Shown: positions 8,742-17,767, counted from the stretch's first letter. The stretch: DNA of 64,000 nt from an uncultured Porphyromonas sp. (GCA_900539155.1 UQBE01000005.1:13248-77247); one strand, 5' to 3'. A program made the numbers and translations. Notes: generated from the letters alone by a model not told the origin.

Positions 8742-9290
8742 TTATTTACTAGTGGGTTGTTCTATAAGTTCACATTGTGCAGTGTCTGCGATTTCTCGCA
8801 AATACAATCTTGCACACATCTCAGCATCGTCACCAGCACGATGGTGAGTGCCTTCGGGAATGTCGAGTTGCTTGCAGAGGTATTCGAGGGAGTTGCAGCC
8901 GAAGTCGTAGATACGACGAGCCGTTTGCAATGAACATTCCCATTTTAGTTCGGGCAAATGCAAATGATATAACTCTGAAGAATGTTCTAAGCAACTGCGG
9001 TCAAAACCGGCATTATGGGCCACAAAGGTGTCGAACTCATCAAGATAGAGGCGTTCTATCTCCTCCCACACTTGCGGAAAGTCGGGAGCGTTTTTAGTGT
9101 CCTCTGGCTGTATGCCATGACATTGCATATTCCAGTAACTATATAAGTTGTCCTCTGGACGCACAAGCCAAGATTTGGTTTCTTGCACAGTACCGTCCTT
9201 TACCACACAAATGCCAACTTCACAAACCGATGCACGTTTGCCAGTGGCGGTTTCAAAGTCTATTGCGATGAAATTCACTCCTTTTTTCAT
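8742..9290 (-). CDS. DnaQ/DEDDh-family 3'-5' exonuclease
   Basis: 182 residues with all three exonuclease motifs: AIDFETA (D11, E13), FVAHNAGFDRS (D97) and GTHHRAGDDAEMCA (H150, D155), so the DEDDh active site is intact. Such proteins trim single-stranded DNA or RNA 3' ends and also occur as polymerase proofreading subunits. The stand-alone size resembles RNase T/PolC-epsilon-like proteins. It lies between the acidic protein gene (2-base gap) and the DUF262 pair, so it most likely serves that operon and not the replisome; this role is inference. Confidence 0.85.
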   Translation of the reverse strand: MKKGVNFIAIDFETATGKRASVCEVGICVVKDGTVQETKSWLVRPEDNLYSYWNMQCHGIQPEDTKNAPDFPQVWEEIERLYLDEFDTFVAHNAGFDRSCLEHSSELYHLHLPELKWECSLQTARRIYDFGCNSLEYLCKQLDIPEGTHHRAGDDAEMCARLYLREIADTAQCELIEQPTSK

Positions 9291-9292
9291 AG

Positions 9293-9844
9293 TCAGTCCT
9301 CCCCAAAGAAACCGTCAATACTAAAATCGTCATCGTCATAATCGTCATCATGACGATTCGGAAACATCATGTCCATTTCAGCTTCGGGGTCGTAGAAGTC
9401 GTATTCTGCCGACACTTGCTTCACCAGTTTCTCGAAGAGGTTAATACGTTCTTCTGTATAATGCGGGATATACCCTTCTCGATTAATGAGCGCCGTTTCA
9501 GAAAGGAAAGACATTTCTTCTTTCATCTCAGCAACTTCCTCCTGAAGGGTATCAATATCGTCAACGTCTGGATGGTTATCCACCAGTTCCTGAAGGCGAT
9601 GGATATAGCCCTCCAACTGTGGGTGTGTTTTCACGCCACCATCATAGATGCCAAATTCGATACGAATATCTCTCAACAAGCCCTTTAAGCGTTTCTGATC
9701 CTTTTCATCGTTTTCATTGTTGGGGACAAAGGACTCGTTAAAATCAAGGGCCTCCTTATACATATTGATGGCCTTAGACGCTTTCGGGGTTTTATTTGCG
9801 ATGTCGCACAATGCGTTGATGTGCTTCTGAATATCACTTGCCAT
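9293..9844 (-). CDS. Small acidic, largely helical protein of unknown function
   Basis: 183 residues. The N-terminal two thirds look helical, with likely coiled-coil stretches such as DIDTLQEEVAEMKEEMSF. The C-terminus is a run of Asp-rich residues (HDDDYDDDDFSIDG) ending GFFGED. No family recognised. Strong acidity could mean nucleic-acid mimicry or a protein-docking tail. It is placed 5 bases after the WYL regulator and 2 bases before the exonuclease gene, so it is an integral operon member. Confidence 0.6.
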   Translation of the reverse strand: MASDIQKHINALCDIANKTPKASKAINMYKEALDFNESFVPNNENDEKDQKRLKGLLRDIRIEFGIYDGGVKTHPQLEGYIHRLQELVDNHPDVDDIDTLQEEVAEMKEEMSFLSETALINREGYIPHYTEERINLFEKLVKQVSAEYDFYDPEAEMDMMFPNRHDDDYDDDDFSIDGFFGED

Positions 9845-9849
9845 AGCTG

Positions 9850-10761
9850 TTATTTATAGATATGCATTAAGTTTTTTGCGATGTTCCGCATTTGCTTCCT
9901 TACTGATTCCGGTTCCACGACCTCTATCTGATCCACCTGCATAAGTAAGGCTTGTAGAAACTCGTAGTTGGGCCGCACATCGTATGAAAAAGTCGTTGAT
10001 TCATCATCTCGGGCAATTTCTTTCTGAGAAGGGTGGATGGGCAGTGTGGCCAGGTATTTACGGGCATAGTCATACGCTTTGATAACTACATGCTCAATGT
10101 CGATTTTTTTATCCGCGATGACACCAACGCAACCTTCAAAGAATGCATTGATGTCAAGATCGTCCGGCATCTTAAACGTCTTCTCCAGTACCTCTATCTC
10201 CTGTATGCGGTCAAGGCCGTATATGCGTACATCGTCGTAATAAGGAGAGCGACCAACGAGGTACCACCGGCGATTATAGACTTTCATCGCGTAAGGCTCC
10301 ACCTCAAAGGTTGAAGCATAGTCCTTGCCAAAGCCTTGGTGGGTTATCTTCAGCACTCTATCAAAGCGCATAGCCTCCAGAATACGTGTAAGGAAACGGC
10401 TACCCGACGGCATTTCCTCAAACTGAATGCGATGTTCCAATGAACGGTCGGCCTGCAACTGGTTAAGAGTGGCATAACTGTCCACCAACCATGAGCGCAA
10501 ACCATCGCCCTCCAGGTCTTCAGGATGGTCGATGTAATACTTGTAGCCGTCCTTGGCATCGCACTCAATATAGACATTGAATACGTCCACAATTGCTTTC
10601 TTGTGGTTCATAAATGTCCGCCACGGCAGGTCATCGCCATAGCCGAGGTGACTGCGCTTCCAGCATTCATTGATTTCCTGAAATGTTATGCGTCCGTGGC
10701 TCCGTATGGTGTCTATAAGCCATACATAGCGGCCGCACAGGTCTGCGTTTCGTGCTCCCAT
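9850..10761 (-). CDS. WYL-domain transcriptional regulator
   Basis: 303 residues. The N-terminal region (RYVWLIDTIRSHGRITFQEI) resembles a winged helix, and the middle holds the WYL core VYNRRWYLVGRS (W166-Y167-L168), followed by RIYGLDRIQEIEVL. A C-terminal WCX-like extension ends the protein. WYL proteins bind ligands, often nucleic acid or nucleotides, and frequently repress defence operons (BrxR, CapW). Being the first gene of a tight six-gene operon with its own promoter, it is the likely autoregulator and trigger sensor of the DUF262 system. Confidence 0.85.
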   Translation of the reverse strand: MGARNADLCGRYVWLIDTIRSHGRITFQEINECWKRSHLGYGDDLPWRTFMNHKKAIVDVFNVYIECDAKDGYKYYIDHPEDLEGDGLRSWLVDSYATLNQLQADRSLEHRIQFEEMPSGSRFLTRILEAMRFDRVLKITHQGFGKDYASTFEVEPYAMKVYNRRWYLVGRSPYYDDVRIYGLDRIQEIEVLEKTFKMPDDLDINAFFEGCVGVIADKKIDIEHVVIKAYDYARKYLATLPIHPSQKEIARDDESTTFSYDVRPNYEFLQALLMQVDQIEVVEPESVRKQMRNIAKNLMHIYK

Positions 10762-10786
10762 ATCTAATGCCTTGATTTTACGACTG

Positions 10787-10794
10787 CAAAGTTA
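10787..10794 (-). promoter_or_regulatory. Promoter -7 box (TAACTTTG) of the WYL-DUF262 operon
   Basis: Reverse-strand TAACTTTG fits TAnnTTTG and lies about 26 bases ahead of the WYL gene start. A TTTTG occurs 13 bases further upstream, closer than the usual -33 spacing. A short leader suggests the operon starts here independently of the polymerase-like gene upstream. Confidence 0.5.
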
Positions 10795-10840
10795 CCAATA
10801 GTCTATGCAAAATTGCGGCATAGCAGTGCGATTTCTGCGT

Positions 10841-10966
10841 TTAATCGCCATTATTTGAGGTTTTTTCTGCATTTTGAGATGTGAAAGCAGCAATAATCAC
10901 TCCCGTAGGAGGCATTCTGTCGGGGAAGTATAGACCAAACTTCATCTCAACGTGGTTGCTTTCCAT
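10841..10966 (-). CDS. Possible 41-residue small protein
   Basis: Reverse-strand ORF starting MESNHVEMKFGLYFPD, then RMPPTGVIIAAFTSQ, ending 41 residues on. It begins 6 bases after the stop of the preceding 119-residue gene, with an A/G-rich stretch before the ATG, so it may be the tail gene of the polymerase-like operon. It has no recognised family and short length makes chance possible. Confidence 0.3.
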   Translation of the reverse strand: MESNHVEMKFGLYFPDRMPPTGVIIAAFTSQNAEKTSNNGD

Positions 10967-10972
10967 CTTTTC

Positions 10973-11332
10973 TTAGATGTCTTTAAGGTATGCTGCCCAT
11001 AGAGGCACCTCTTCTTGGTCGCGGATAGCCATATTGCATAGCCAGGAGGATAAAGTTATTTCTTCGTGTGCTTGTCGAAGTTGCTGGATTGCGGACGTAA
11101 TACGATTAGGACTATCCCTGGAGATGTCAAAGGCCAAGGCATCAAGAACATCTCCCGACTTGCATACTGCCTCAATGTCTTGTAAATCGAGACTAATCAG
11201 ATTTTGCTGTTTCACAATACGCTCTATAACTAACTCACGATAGTTCTCATACGTGGATAGTCTCTTAACTTTGTTGTTGAGATGCAATGCCTTGCTCATC
11301 TCGTCAAATCTTTCTAAAATAGAATCACTCAT
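10973..11332 (-). CDS. 119-residue protein of unknown function coupled to the polymerase-like gene
   Basis: Begins MSDSILERFDEMSKAL and ends VPLWAAYLKDI. The start codon overlaps the upstream stop by 8 bases (ATGAGTGA), so it is translationally coupled to the DnaE-like protein. It looks all-helical, with GDVLDALAFDISRDSP in the middle; no family recognised. The longer open frame to 11605 runs antiframe through the polymerase gene and is rejected. It could be a small subunit or stabilising partner of the polymerase-like protein; this is inference from coupling alone. Confidence 0.6.
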   Translation of the reverse strand: MSDSILERFDEMSKALHLNNKVKRLSTYENYRELVIERIVKQQNLISLDLQDIEAVCKSGDVLDALAFDISRDSPNRITSAIQQLRQAHEEITLSSWLCNMAIRDQEEVPLWAAYLKDI

Positions 11333-12614
11333 CGCTGTAATTGCTATAGTTAGACATTGCTGATGCCAGTTCCATCGTCTTATATGCCGTGGCAAACTCC
11401 TTTGGGAAGTGGACTTTAAGATAGCCAATCTGATACGCAAGGAATGTGTAGCACACAGCATGGCTGCGAATGAAAGTATAGCAGGTAGTATGCTCCCATT
11501 CCTCGAAGATGCCCCGTAGGGCATCAGTCGGAAAACCATTCCGCGTTCCTTGGGCAATGAACTTGTCCTTGAGCACGACAAAGCTATCATACTTTTTCTT
11601 TCCAAGGTCTCTGCGCAGTTGGTCGCTCTCTCCAGGTGTGAACGATGCCAACCTTTGGGCTATGAGCATTATTTGCTCTTGATAAATGGTCATACCGTAG
11701 GTGTAACCAAGTATTTCCCTCAGTTCTGGGATGACATACTCTATGGGCTTATCCCCGTTCTTGCGGGCAATATATTCTGTTGTCCAATCCAGTGGCCCAG
11801 GATGGCACATAGTGTAGAGTGCAACCAGTTCCTCGAATGTCTGTGGTGCAGCTTGCCGAAGCAGGTCTTGCATGGTTGAACTGTCAAAGTCATAGATGCC
11901 ACAGGTATCTCCTTGGCGAAATAGATTCATTGTGGTTTTGTCATTCAAAGGAAGATTATCCAAATCGAAATTGCCATCAGACATTGTCAAGCACAAGTCA
12001 ATGACAGATAGTGCTTCAGTTCGTAGCAGATGAAATGGTATCAACCCTGCGTCTTCCGCATCCAACATAGATACAGCAATGGTCGGTCTATTTCTGACCC
12101 CTTTTTTCTCAACAGAGACAATGTCTACGATGTTTTGGGAACAGATAAAGATGGGATGCGTTTCTTCACGTCCGTATGCCACATGGTCGTAGTGTTCACT
12201 CAGATAATCGAACATCTTGCCTTGCGTAGCCATGTCCACATCAATATCGATGTCAGGCAATAACCTCTTGTCAGGATTGCAGAAACGCTCGAACAGTAGC
12301 CCAAACTTCAAAGGGTCGATAGACGTGATGCCAAGGCAATAATTTACAATAGAACTGGCAGCACTGCCTCTTCCAGGACTGACACGCCCGATTTCTCGTG
12401 CGTGCTGCACATAGTCAGCCACAATGAGGAAGTAATCAGCATATCCAGAATCCTCAATATATCTCAGTTCATAATCTATGCGGTTGGCCAGTTCGTCTGA
12501 CCAATCCTCGCCATAGCGTTCGCACGCACCCTCAACAACGAGGTCTCGTAGATATTCCTCGTCACCAGAGGCATTATTCCAATATTTGGGAAGGAGATAA
12601 TCTTTTTTCGCCAT
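11325..12614 (-). CDS. Stand-alone C-family DNA polymerase core (DnaE-like), likely degenerate
   Basis: 429 residues aligning to the palm and adjoining region of DNA polymerase III alpha: YADYFLIVADYVQHAREIG, PGRGSAASSIV (80-90), FGLLFERFCNP and LPDIDIDVD (119-127) carrying two catalytic aspartates. The PHP domain, OB fold, tau-binding C-terminus and about 100 residues after PDIDID are absent. The third catalytic aspartate, normally in GLxKxDFLGL, appears as His in GLIPFHLL (H195). It then continues through GDTCGIYDFDSSTMQ and a CHPGPLD block. Probably non-catalytic or strongly altered. The start follows a TATCTTTG promoter located in the duplicated block. Confidence 0.75.
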   Translation of the reverse strand: MAKKDYLLPKYWNNASGDEEYLRDLVVEGACERYGEDWSDELANRIDYELRYIEDSGYADYFLIVADYVQHAREIGRVSPGRGSAASSIVNYCLGITSIDPLKFGLLFERFCNPDKRLLPDIDIDVDMATQGKMFDYLSEHYDHVAYGREETHPIFICSQNIVDIVSVEKKGVRNRPTIAVSMLDAEDAGLIPFHLLRTEALSVIDLCLTMSDGNFDLDNLPLNDKTTMNLFRQGDTCGIYDFDSSTMQDLLRQAAPQTFEELVALYTMCHPGPLDWTTEYIARKNGDKPIEYVIPELREILGYTYGMTIYQEQIMLIAQRLASFTPGESDQLRRDLGKKKYDSFVVLKDKFIAQGTRNGFPTDALRGIFEEWEHTTCYTFIRSHAVCYTFLAYQIGYLKVHFPKEFATAYKTMELASAMSNYSNYSDE

Positions 12615-12629
12615 ATTCTTTTGTTAATT

Positions 12630-13018
12630 GGATGCAAAGATAGTGCTTCGGCTATGCCATATTAAAGTACATCTTTCTTTATCTCACGATTATTTGTCTT
12701 TCGTCGGGCACGTCTTGGGTATCTGAACGGAGTTTGGCACGGCGATTCTCTATTGAGAGGCTGTGGCGTATCACCACATTGCGGGCTTCCACTTCGCCTG
12801 CAAGACGAAGATAGCGGGAATATCCCTGAGATGTGTTACCACCTTTGGCAAAACCTTCTGCCTCCTGTATTAAATGTTGTACTTCGTGAAGCAACACGCC
12901 TTCAATCTGTTGGTCGAAGGGTGCATTGGGGGTTCCGATTGTCACCACCATACCATAATTGATGGGGTCAAAGTAGCCCAATGTGCCTCCTCTCGAAGTG
13001 TAAGAGGAGAACAATCTT
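12630..13018. repeat. 389-bp direct repeat, right copy
   Basis: Right-hand partner of 1559-1947, about 98-99 percent identical with no gaps by eye. Here the coding part continues into an intact gene, so this is the parental copy. The unit spans the gene's last third, its stop, and about 50 bp beyond with a promoter element. Confidence 0.9.
12635..12642 (-). promoter_or_regulatory. Promoter -7 box (TATCTTTG) inside the duplicated block
   Basis: Reverse-strand TATCTTTG lies 21 bases ahead of the polymerase-like start. The identical element occurs in the left repeat copy (1564-1571), where it would fire through the MITE towards perM-dnaX. The duplication therefore moved a promoter as well as coding sequence. 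Confidence 0.45.
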
Positions 13019-13311
13019 AGCAGATTAAAGGCGGGATATGCCGAAAGCAAGGAGGTATCAGCCATACATAGAGCTATGTTTATTGGTTCGCCGTAATGCC
13101 TTTTTACGAGATCTTCGATGACGGCATTGGGGTGGAATGGGTCTGGGTATTCAAACTTCCACAAACCCTCCACTCCAAGTTCCCAACCTGTCCGCATTTT
13201 AATGCAAGACATGGTTGTCCCCATACGCATTTCCTGTTTAGCCGTGTGAAGTGCAGCCTTCAGAACTTCTGCGTTTTCTGTATTTGCGATGCCTTTTTCG
13301 CCAAGATACAT
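12679..13311 (-). CDS. Polyvalent-type protein: LPD23-like region plus HExxH metallopeptidase-like domain
   Basis: 210 residues. The N-terminus (MYLGEKGIANTENAEVL and TGWELGVEGLWKFEY) resembles the LPD23 large-polyvalent-protein domain. The C-terminal half has GVLLHEVQHLIQEAEGFAKG with HEVQH at 142-146, a zinc-protease-like motif found in polyvalent proteins of phages and conjugative elements. Such proteins are co-injected with DNA and protect or process it; an active protease is unproven. The gene follows the strawberry-notch helicase by 4 bases. Its 3' third is duplicated at the left end of the island. Confidence 0.7.
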   Translation of the reverse strand: MYLGEKGIANTENAEVLKAALHTAKQEMRMGTTMSCIKMRTGWELGVEGLWKFEYPDPFHPNAVIEDLVKRHYGEPINIALCMADTSLLSAYPAFNLLRLFSSYTSRGGTLGYFDPINYGMVVTIGTPNAPFDQQIEGVLLHEVQHLIQEAEGFAKGGNTSQGYSRYLRLAGEVEARNVVIRHSLSIENRRAKLRSDTQDVPDERQIIVR

Positions 13312-13315
13312 TTGT

Positions 13316-16300
13316 TTAATCCATTATTACGTCAGTCTCTCCGTCCAGGTATCTTCTCAAAGAGTGCACTAGATGCTCAAGACGGTTACTACAAGGGCAG
13401 TTGTTAAGGAACTCCATAACCTGTTCTCGTGGTGGAGACATGAAAAGAAATTCTTCTTTGAAGCGTTCTCTAATACTCGTAACAACATCGAGACGCTCCT
13501 TGCAACTTGCCTTGTATAATCTATCGTAACAAGCCAAACTAATCTTATCGGTCGGTTCAATCAGGGCATGGCGCAGTTCGTCCAATACGGCACGACGTAA
13601 CGAACGTTCATTGTCGTCAAGATGAGAGCAAGAACGCCAGTTGAAATAGAGGCTTCTGGACTGCAATCTTGTTGCCATATCCTTCATACTGCATCCTTCC
13701 AACTTTAATGTGGCTTTGCAAAGAGTCACAAATGGAGAGTATGATTGTACGTCCAGACCTGCATCATCGTCATTTAGCATGGGTGGTGTGATATGTAGAA
13801 GAACCTCACGGTGCGAGGGCGGAAGCGGTTGTTCTGTCTCGTTTTGCCAGTCGAGAACAGGCCAAGCCATGTTCTCTTCATGAAGCGATTGCGATTCAAA
13901 TTGTTTAAGTTCACCGATGGTAATCTGTTCGCGTGGTACGACAATCATCGCTTTATTCTTTACCCAAAAGGCAATGATGCTCTGCATAGTCTCACTCTCA
14001 AAACGCAGATTGTCCGTATGGTATCTCATACGAGTTTTGCGTTGCTTCGGGTTGTTTGAAGCTTTGTCACGTTCTGACCATTTGGAAGACACAGGCTCCG
14101 CTATGAATAAAGAGCGTATCGGAGCATAGAGTTGCTCAAAAGCCTTGGTACTTCTTTCATCCACACTGATACGAAATTTCAGTCCATCGTTTGATTTTTC
14201 GCGGATGGGCATAAGCAAGAATGTGACATCCAGACCAGTAACATAATATACCGAAGATGTTGAGTTTGCATAACGCAATCCATCAGCTAATGGCAGCGTC
14301 ACATTTTTCAACACTTCACGCAGACGCGCCTCGTCGAGAGGCATCAGTAGGCCATGAGCTACCGTCTTTTTTCTGGCCTTATCTGGGGCGAGTGTAAAAG
14401 TGATGAAACGAGGTTTTAAGTTGGCTATGGCTGGGTCGCTATAAGCTCCGAGTATATTGCCTGTGACGATTTTGCGCTCTATAATCCGGTTGTTATATTT
14501 GGCTATTTCTTTGTCCCAAACCATTGCATCGAAGGGATATGGCTGTCCATATTTCATGATACCTTCCAGTTTGCCGTAGTTGCTGTTCTTTTCAGAATGC
14601 ACCAGATTGATGGAGATTTCACGCATACCGGCAGACAGAGCAAACACCAACTCCACCTTGCCCGGAAGGAATTTCTTCTCAATGTCTTGGCCAAAGCGAA
14701 TGTCTTTTAAGACACCAATGACATGATTGCATTCAAATTCCAGTTCAACACAGCCACTCATATCGTATGAAAAGCCCAGTTTAGCAGCCGAAAGAATGGT
14801 GCGCAGACGTTTACCTTCTTCGCTAATCTTCTTGAGGTTCTTGTCAAGGCGCTGCGTATGGGTCATCCATTCATTAGAATAGGATTTCAGACGGCGCAGT
14901 ATTGTATTCTGCATATGCAAGCCCTTTACTTTTTCTTTTGCCATACCACACCAGGACTCATAGGGCTGTTGTGCTATGGCTATCAGTTCATCTACCAACT
15001 CGTCATTCGTGACATGTTTCTTCAGAGACTCACGAACATTCAGAGTTAGAATATTCTGACGCTGTGCGATGCGCTCTCGCACTTTCTTGCGTTGCAGTCT
15101 GTAGTATGCATCCACCTCCTTCTGCAATACCCTGTTCTCTCTGAATGGTAGGCCATATTGTTGCTGGGCTTCTATTATGGCTTTTTGGAGAGATTTTGAA
15201 TCATAGGGGAAAGTGCGATGGCGGCAGCGGTAGGTAGTGAGGTACGACCCTCCGCCTAATCGAGAGTCATCGAGCGCAGCCGTAAAGAACTCATCACGAA
15301 CAAAAACAGCCTCAAAATCGCGATGCTCTCGTTCGAGATCCCATTGATTGATGCGGCGCAAGTCCGTTTCAAGTGTTTGGTAAGCAGTAAAGAGTTCGTC
15401 GATGGCATCCTGTTGTGCAGTAACGCTAAGCATGGCAAGGCGTGCCATCAGGCGGCTTGCAGTAAGAGAAGATGTTGGCTTCAGACCTAGCACAAAGGAC
15501 AACTCCGTATGTGCTTCAAGAAACTCACGTGCCACCTGATTGCCGTATTTATTGCTCAAGTCAATAAAGTCGGCTTGCTTGCGATTCTGGTCCTGATTGG
15601 CCGCAGTATTTGCACTCAGTATTCGCAATTTGGCGCGAAGCATCATATTTAGCCTTTTCTCTGACGGGATGGAGGTGATGATATATTCGTAAAGGGGCGG
15701 TAAGTCCATGCGCTGTCCTGTGCGGTTGATACGTCCACGCTTTTGGAGGTCTATATTTACATCCAGGTCTGTCTGCACAATGAGCATCTTGCGCTGACGC
15801 ACTTGCGATTCGGGCACCTCTGCTGTGGCTATGGCATGGGCACTTGCTCCGATAGCACCACATGCGTTGATAAGGATTACATCAAGTTTGTTGTTCTGAA
15901 AATCGTTAAAGATACGGTTACTGTGCACCTTACGTCGTGACACGATGGTAGCCGCACAGAAATCGTCCTCTCCGTCAGGCCATGTGTATTCCAACTGGTG
16001 GACACGGCCTGTACACTCTTCAAAGCGAATATGAATAAAACGCCCGTCTGGAGCCTCAAAGGTCTCCCTTGTTATCAATTGTCTCATGACATCAATGGGC
16101 GAAAGAGGTAGATGAAAGGTGTCTTCCTTAATGCCATGTTTGAGTAGTTCATAGAAAGTTTCCGCCTCAGCAATAGCAGTTGCGACTTCATCTGCTCCTG
16201 GTAAGTCCATATCAAAAGTGAGGTCGAACAGAGACCTATAGGAGTGGGTGTCTATGACCGTCTTCTCCAATAAACGAAGCAATATAGCCGAAAAGTCGCC

Positions 16301-17710
16301 AGAGCAATTACCTTTCTCATCCTTCACCACATCCTGCAGCACGCATTCCAACGTATCGCTCATTCCGATAACCACGCTACGTCCCTGCCTAACCTCCCCA
16401 ACAGCTGCGTCGGCGATAGTCTTGGCTTTCAAGGCAATCAATAGGATCTTGTTTACATAAAACAACTGTCCGCGTGTAGGATAACATCCCCAATCAGCTA
16501 TGAGTTGGTAGAGCCTTCCAAGCGCAATAGCCTGATGAACCATTTGACTCAATGTTACCAATTCGCGAAACCAATACATTACCCTGTCAAACAGCTCGGA
16601 GTGTACCACCAAATCGTCATCAAGATAGGTGTAAATAGGGTCAGGAATACCTTCGTTTGAATGTTCACGCCGTATCATCTGCCCTTCTGCAGCCAAGGTA
16701 GAAGATACAAATTCCTGCATGGGTACACCTCCGCTGGCAAAAGCAAGTTGAAGCGTTGCTTTTGTGGCCAAAGCACTCAAAGCAGTGCGCTGCATAAAGG
16801 TTATCAGGCATTCAGGACGTTTGGCAAATGTTGCTGAGAGGAAAACGCATTGGGCTTCAGCACTATTTTCCAGCACAGAGTTTATGCATTGGGTGATGAC
16901 AGACACGTTGCCAGCCGAGACGCTACTGCTGCGGTGTGCTTCGTCAAAGATGAAAAGCAGACGATGCTTTTCGCAAAGCGCATTGAGGAAATCGAGTCGT
17001 GTCTTGTCTTTCTTGGCATCCTTTAGTTGAGAATAGGTCATCATCAAATACTCGTAGCAACCTTCAGGAATGTCTCTTTTGCTGTATATGATTTCCATCT
17101 CACGTTTCTTCAGCGATTTATATACAACCTCATATTGCTTTTGGTAGAGTGTCATCAATCCGCTGTCATCAGCCTTCTCATCCTCACCGATTGTAGGAGA
17201 CCAAATTTCGTCAGGCGCATCAGGCATTGACTCGGGTTCTATCACTTTGTCAAAATCTACAACCGAGACACCGCTATTCACGATCAACGGTCGTGCCTCT
17301 TGTATGCCCAACGCCTTGCAATCACGATACATGTCGCTAAAAAGCGTATAGCGGTCAGTGAAGAAAACGGGCAGATAGCCGGACAACATACCATAGCGGA
17401 TCATAGCTGCAGCTTGTCGCCCTTTACCTATGCCAGTCTGGTCTCCAATGATAACGGCCTGACTCCGCATTTCGATATTATAGATAGCCATGGCCACACT
17501 GTCTATCTGCTCCATAGCCAATGCTTGAAACAGTTCTTTTTGAGAAAAGTGAAGTCGTTTGGCCACAAATCCGCTAACATCCCCGCCAAGTGCATCTCGC
17601 AGTTTTTCAAGCGCATGTGTGGTGTCATTGGCCAACTGGCTTGGCACTAAAGTGCCAAGCTCTTGAGCACCAGCGGATATGCCTTTGTATTCTGTAGAAA
17701 GGGCCTCCAT
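13316..17710 (-). CDS. Strawberry-notch (SNO)-type superfamily 2 helicase
   Basis: About 1464 residues from the ATG at 17710 (MEALSTEYKG); the open frame extends to a TTG at 17734. Helicase motifs in order: IIGDQTGIGKGRQAAAMIRYG (Walker A variant), LLFIFDEAHRSSS (DEAH box), CVFLSATFAKRP (motif III), LINACGAIGASAHA, and DLQKRGRINRTGQ (motif VI). Order and GIGKGRQ spelling match the SNO family, common in polyvalent proteins of phage and conjugative elements. The last 500 residues are unassigned. It presumably remodels incoming or replicating element DNA. It is flanked by the HExxH gene (4-base gap) and an unknown acidic protein gene. Confidence 0.8.
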   Translation of the reverse strand: MEALSTEYKGISAGAQELGTLVPSQLANDTTHALEKLRDALGGDVSGFVAKRLHFSQKELFQALAMEQIDSVAMAIYNIEMRSQAVIIGDQTGIGKGRQAAAMIRYGMLSGYLPVFFTDRYTLFSDMYRDCKALGIQEARPLIVNSGVSVVDFDKVIEPESMPDAPDEIWSPTIGEDEKADDSGLMTLYQKQYEVVYKSLKKREMEIIYSKRDIPEGCYEYLMMTYSQLKDAKKDKTRLDFLNALCEKHRLLFIFDEAHRSSSVSAGNVSVITQCINSVLENSAEAQCVFLSATFAKRPECLITFMQRTALSALATKATLQLAFASGGVPMQEFVSSTLAAEGQMIRREHSNEGIPDPIYTYLDDDLVVHSELFDRVMYWFRELVTLSQMVHQAIALGRLYQLIADWGCYPTRGQLFYVNKILLIALKAKTIADAAVGEVRQGRSVVIGMSDTLECVLQDVVKDEKGNCSGDFSAILLRLLEKTVIDTHSYRSLFDLTFDMDLPGADEVATAIAEAETFYELLKHGIKEDTFHLPLSPIDVMRQLITRETFEAPDGRFIHIRFEECTGRVHQLEYTWPDGEDDFCAATIVSRRKVHSNRIFNDFQNNKLDVILINACGAIGASAHAIATAEVPESQVRQRKMLIVQTDLDVNIDLQKRGRINRTGQRMDLPPLYEYIITSIPSEKRLNMMLRAKLRILSANTAANQDQNRKQADFIDLSNKYGNQVAREFLEAHTELSFVLGLKPTSSLTASRLMARLAMLSVTAQQDAIDELFTAYQTLETDLRRINQWDLEREHRDFEAVFVRDEFFTAALDDSRLGGGSYLTTYRCRHRTFPYDSKSLQKAIIEAQQQYGLPFRENRVLQKEVDAYYRLQRKKVRERIAQRQNILTLNVRESLKKHVTNDELVDELIAIAQQPYESWCGMAKEKVKGLHMQNTILRRLKSYSNEWMTHTQRLDKNLKKISEEGKRLRTILSAAKLGFSYDMSGCVELEFECNHVIGVLKDIRFGQDIEKKFLPGKVELVFALSAGMREISINLVHSEKNSNYGKLEGIMKYGQPYPFDAMVWDKEIAKYNNRIIERKIVTGNILGAYSDPAIANLKPRFITFTLAPDKARKKTVAHGLLMPLDEARLREVLKNVTLPLADGLRYANSTSSVYYVTGLDVTFLLMPIREKSNDGLKFRISVDERSTKAFEQLYAPIRSLFIAEPVSSKWSERDKASNNPKQRKTRMRYHTDNLRFESETMQSIIAFWVKNKAMIVVPREQITIGELKQFESQSLHEENMAWPVLDWQNETEQPLPPSHREVLLHITPPMLNDDDAGLDVQSYSPFVTLCKATLKLEGCSMKDMATRLQSRSLYFNWRSCSHLDDNERSLRRAVLDELRHALIEPTDKISLACYDRLYKASCKERLDVVTSIRERFKEEFLFMSPPREQVMEFLNNCPCSNRLEHLVHSLRRYLDGETDVIMD

Positions 17711-17767
17711 ACTATACTCTGGGTAAATTAGCAACAGATATTCTTACACGCACAATATTTTCTGTCA

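Noticed and set aside
10973..11605. 210-residue version of the protein after the polymerase-like gene
   Set aside because: The first 91 codons run out of frame through the conserved polymerase sequence; the start at 11332 with ATGAGTGA overlap is far better.
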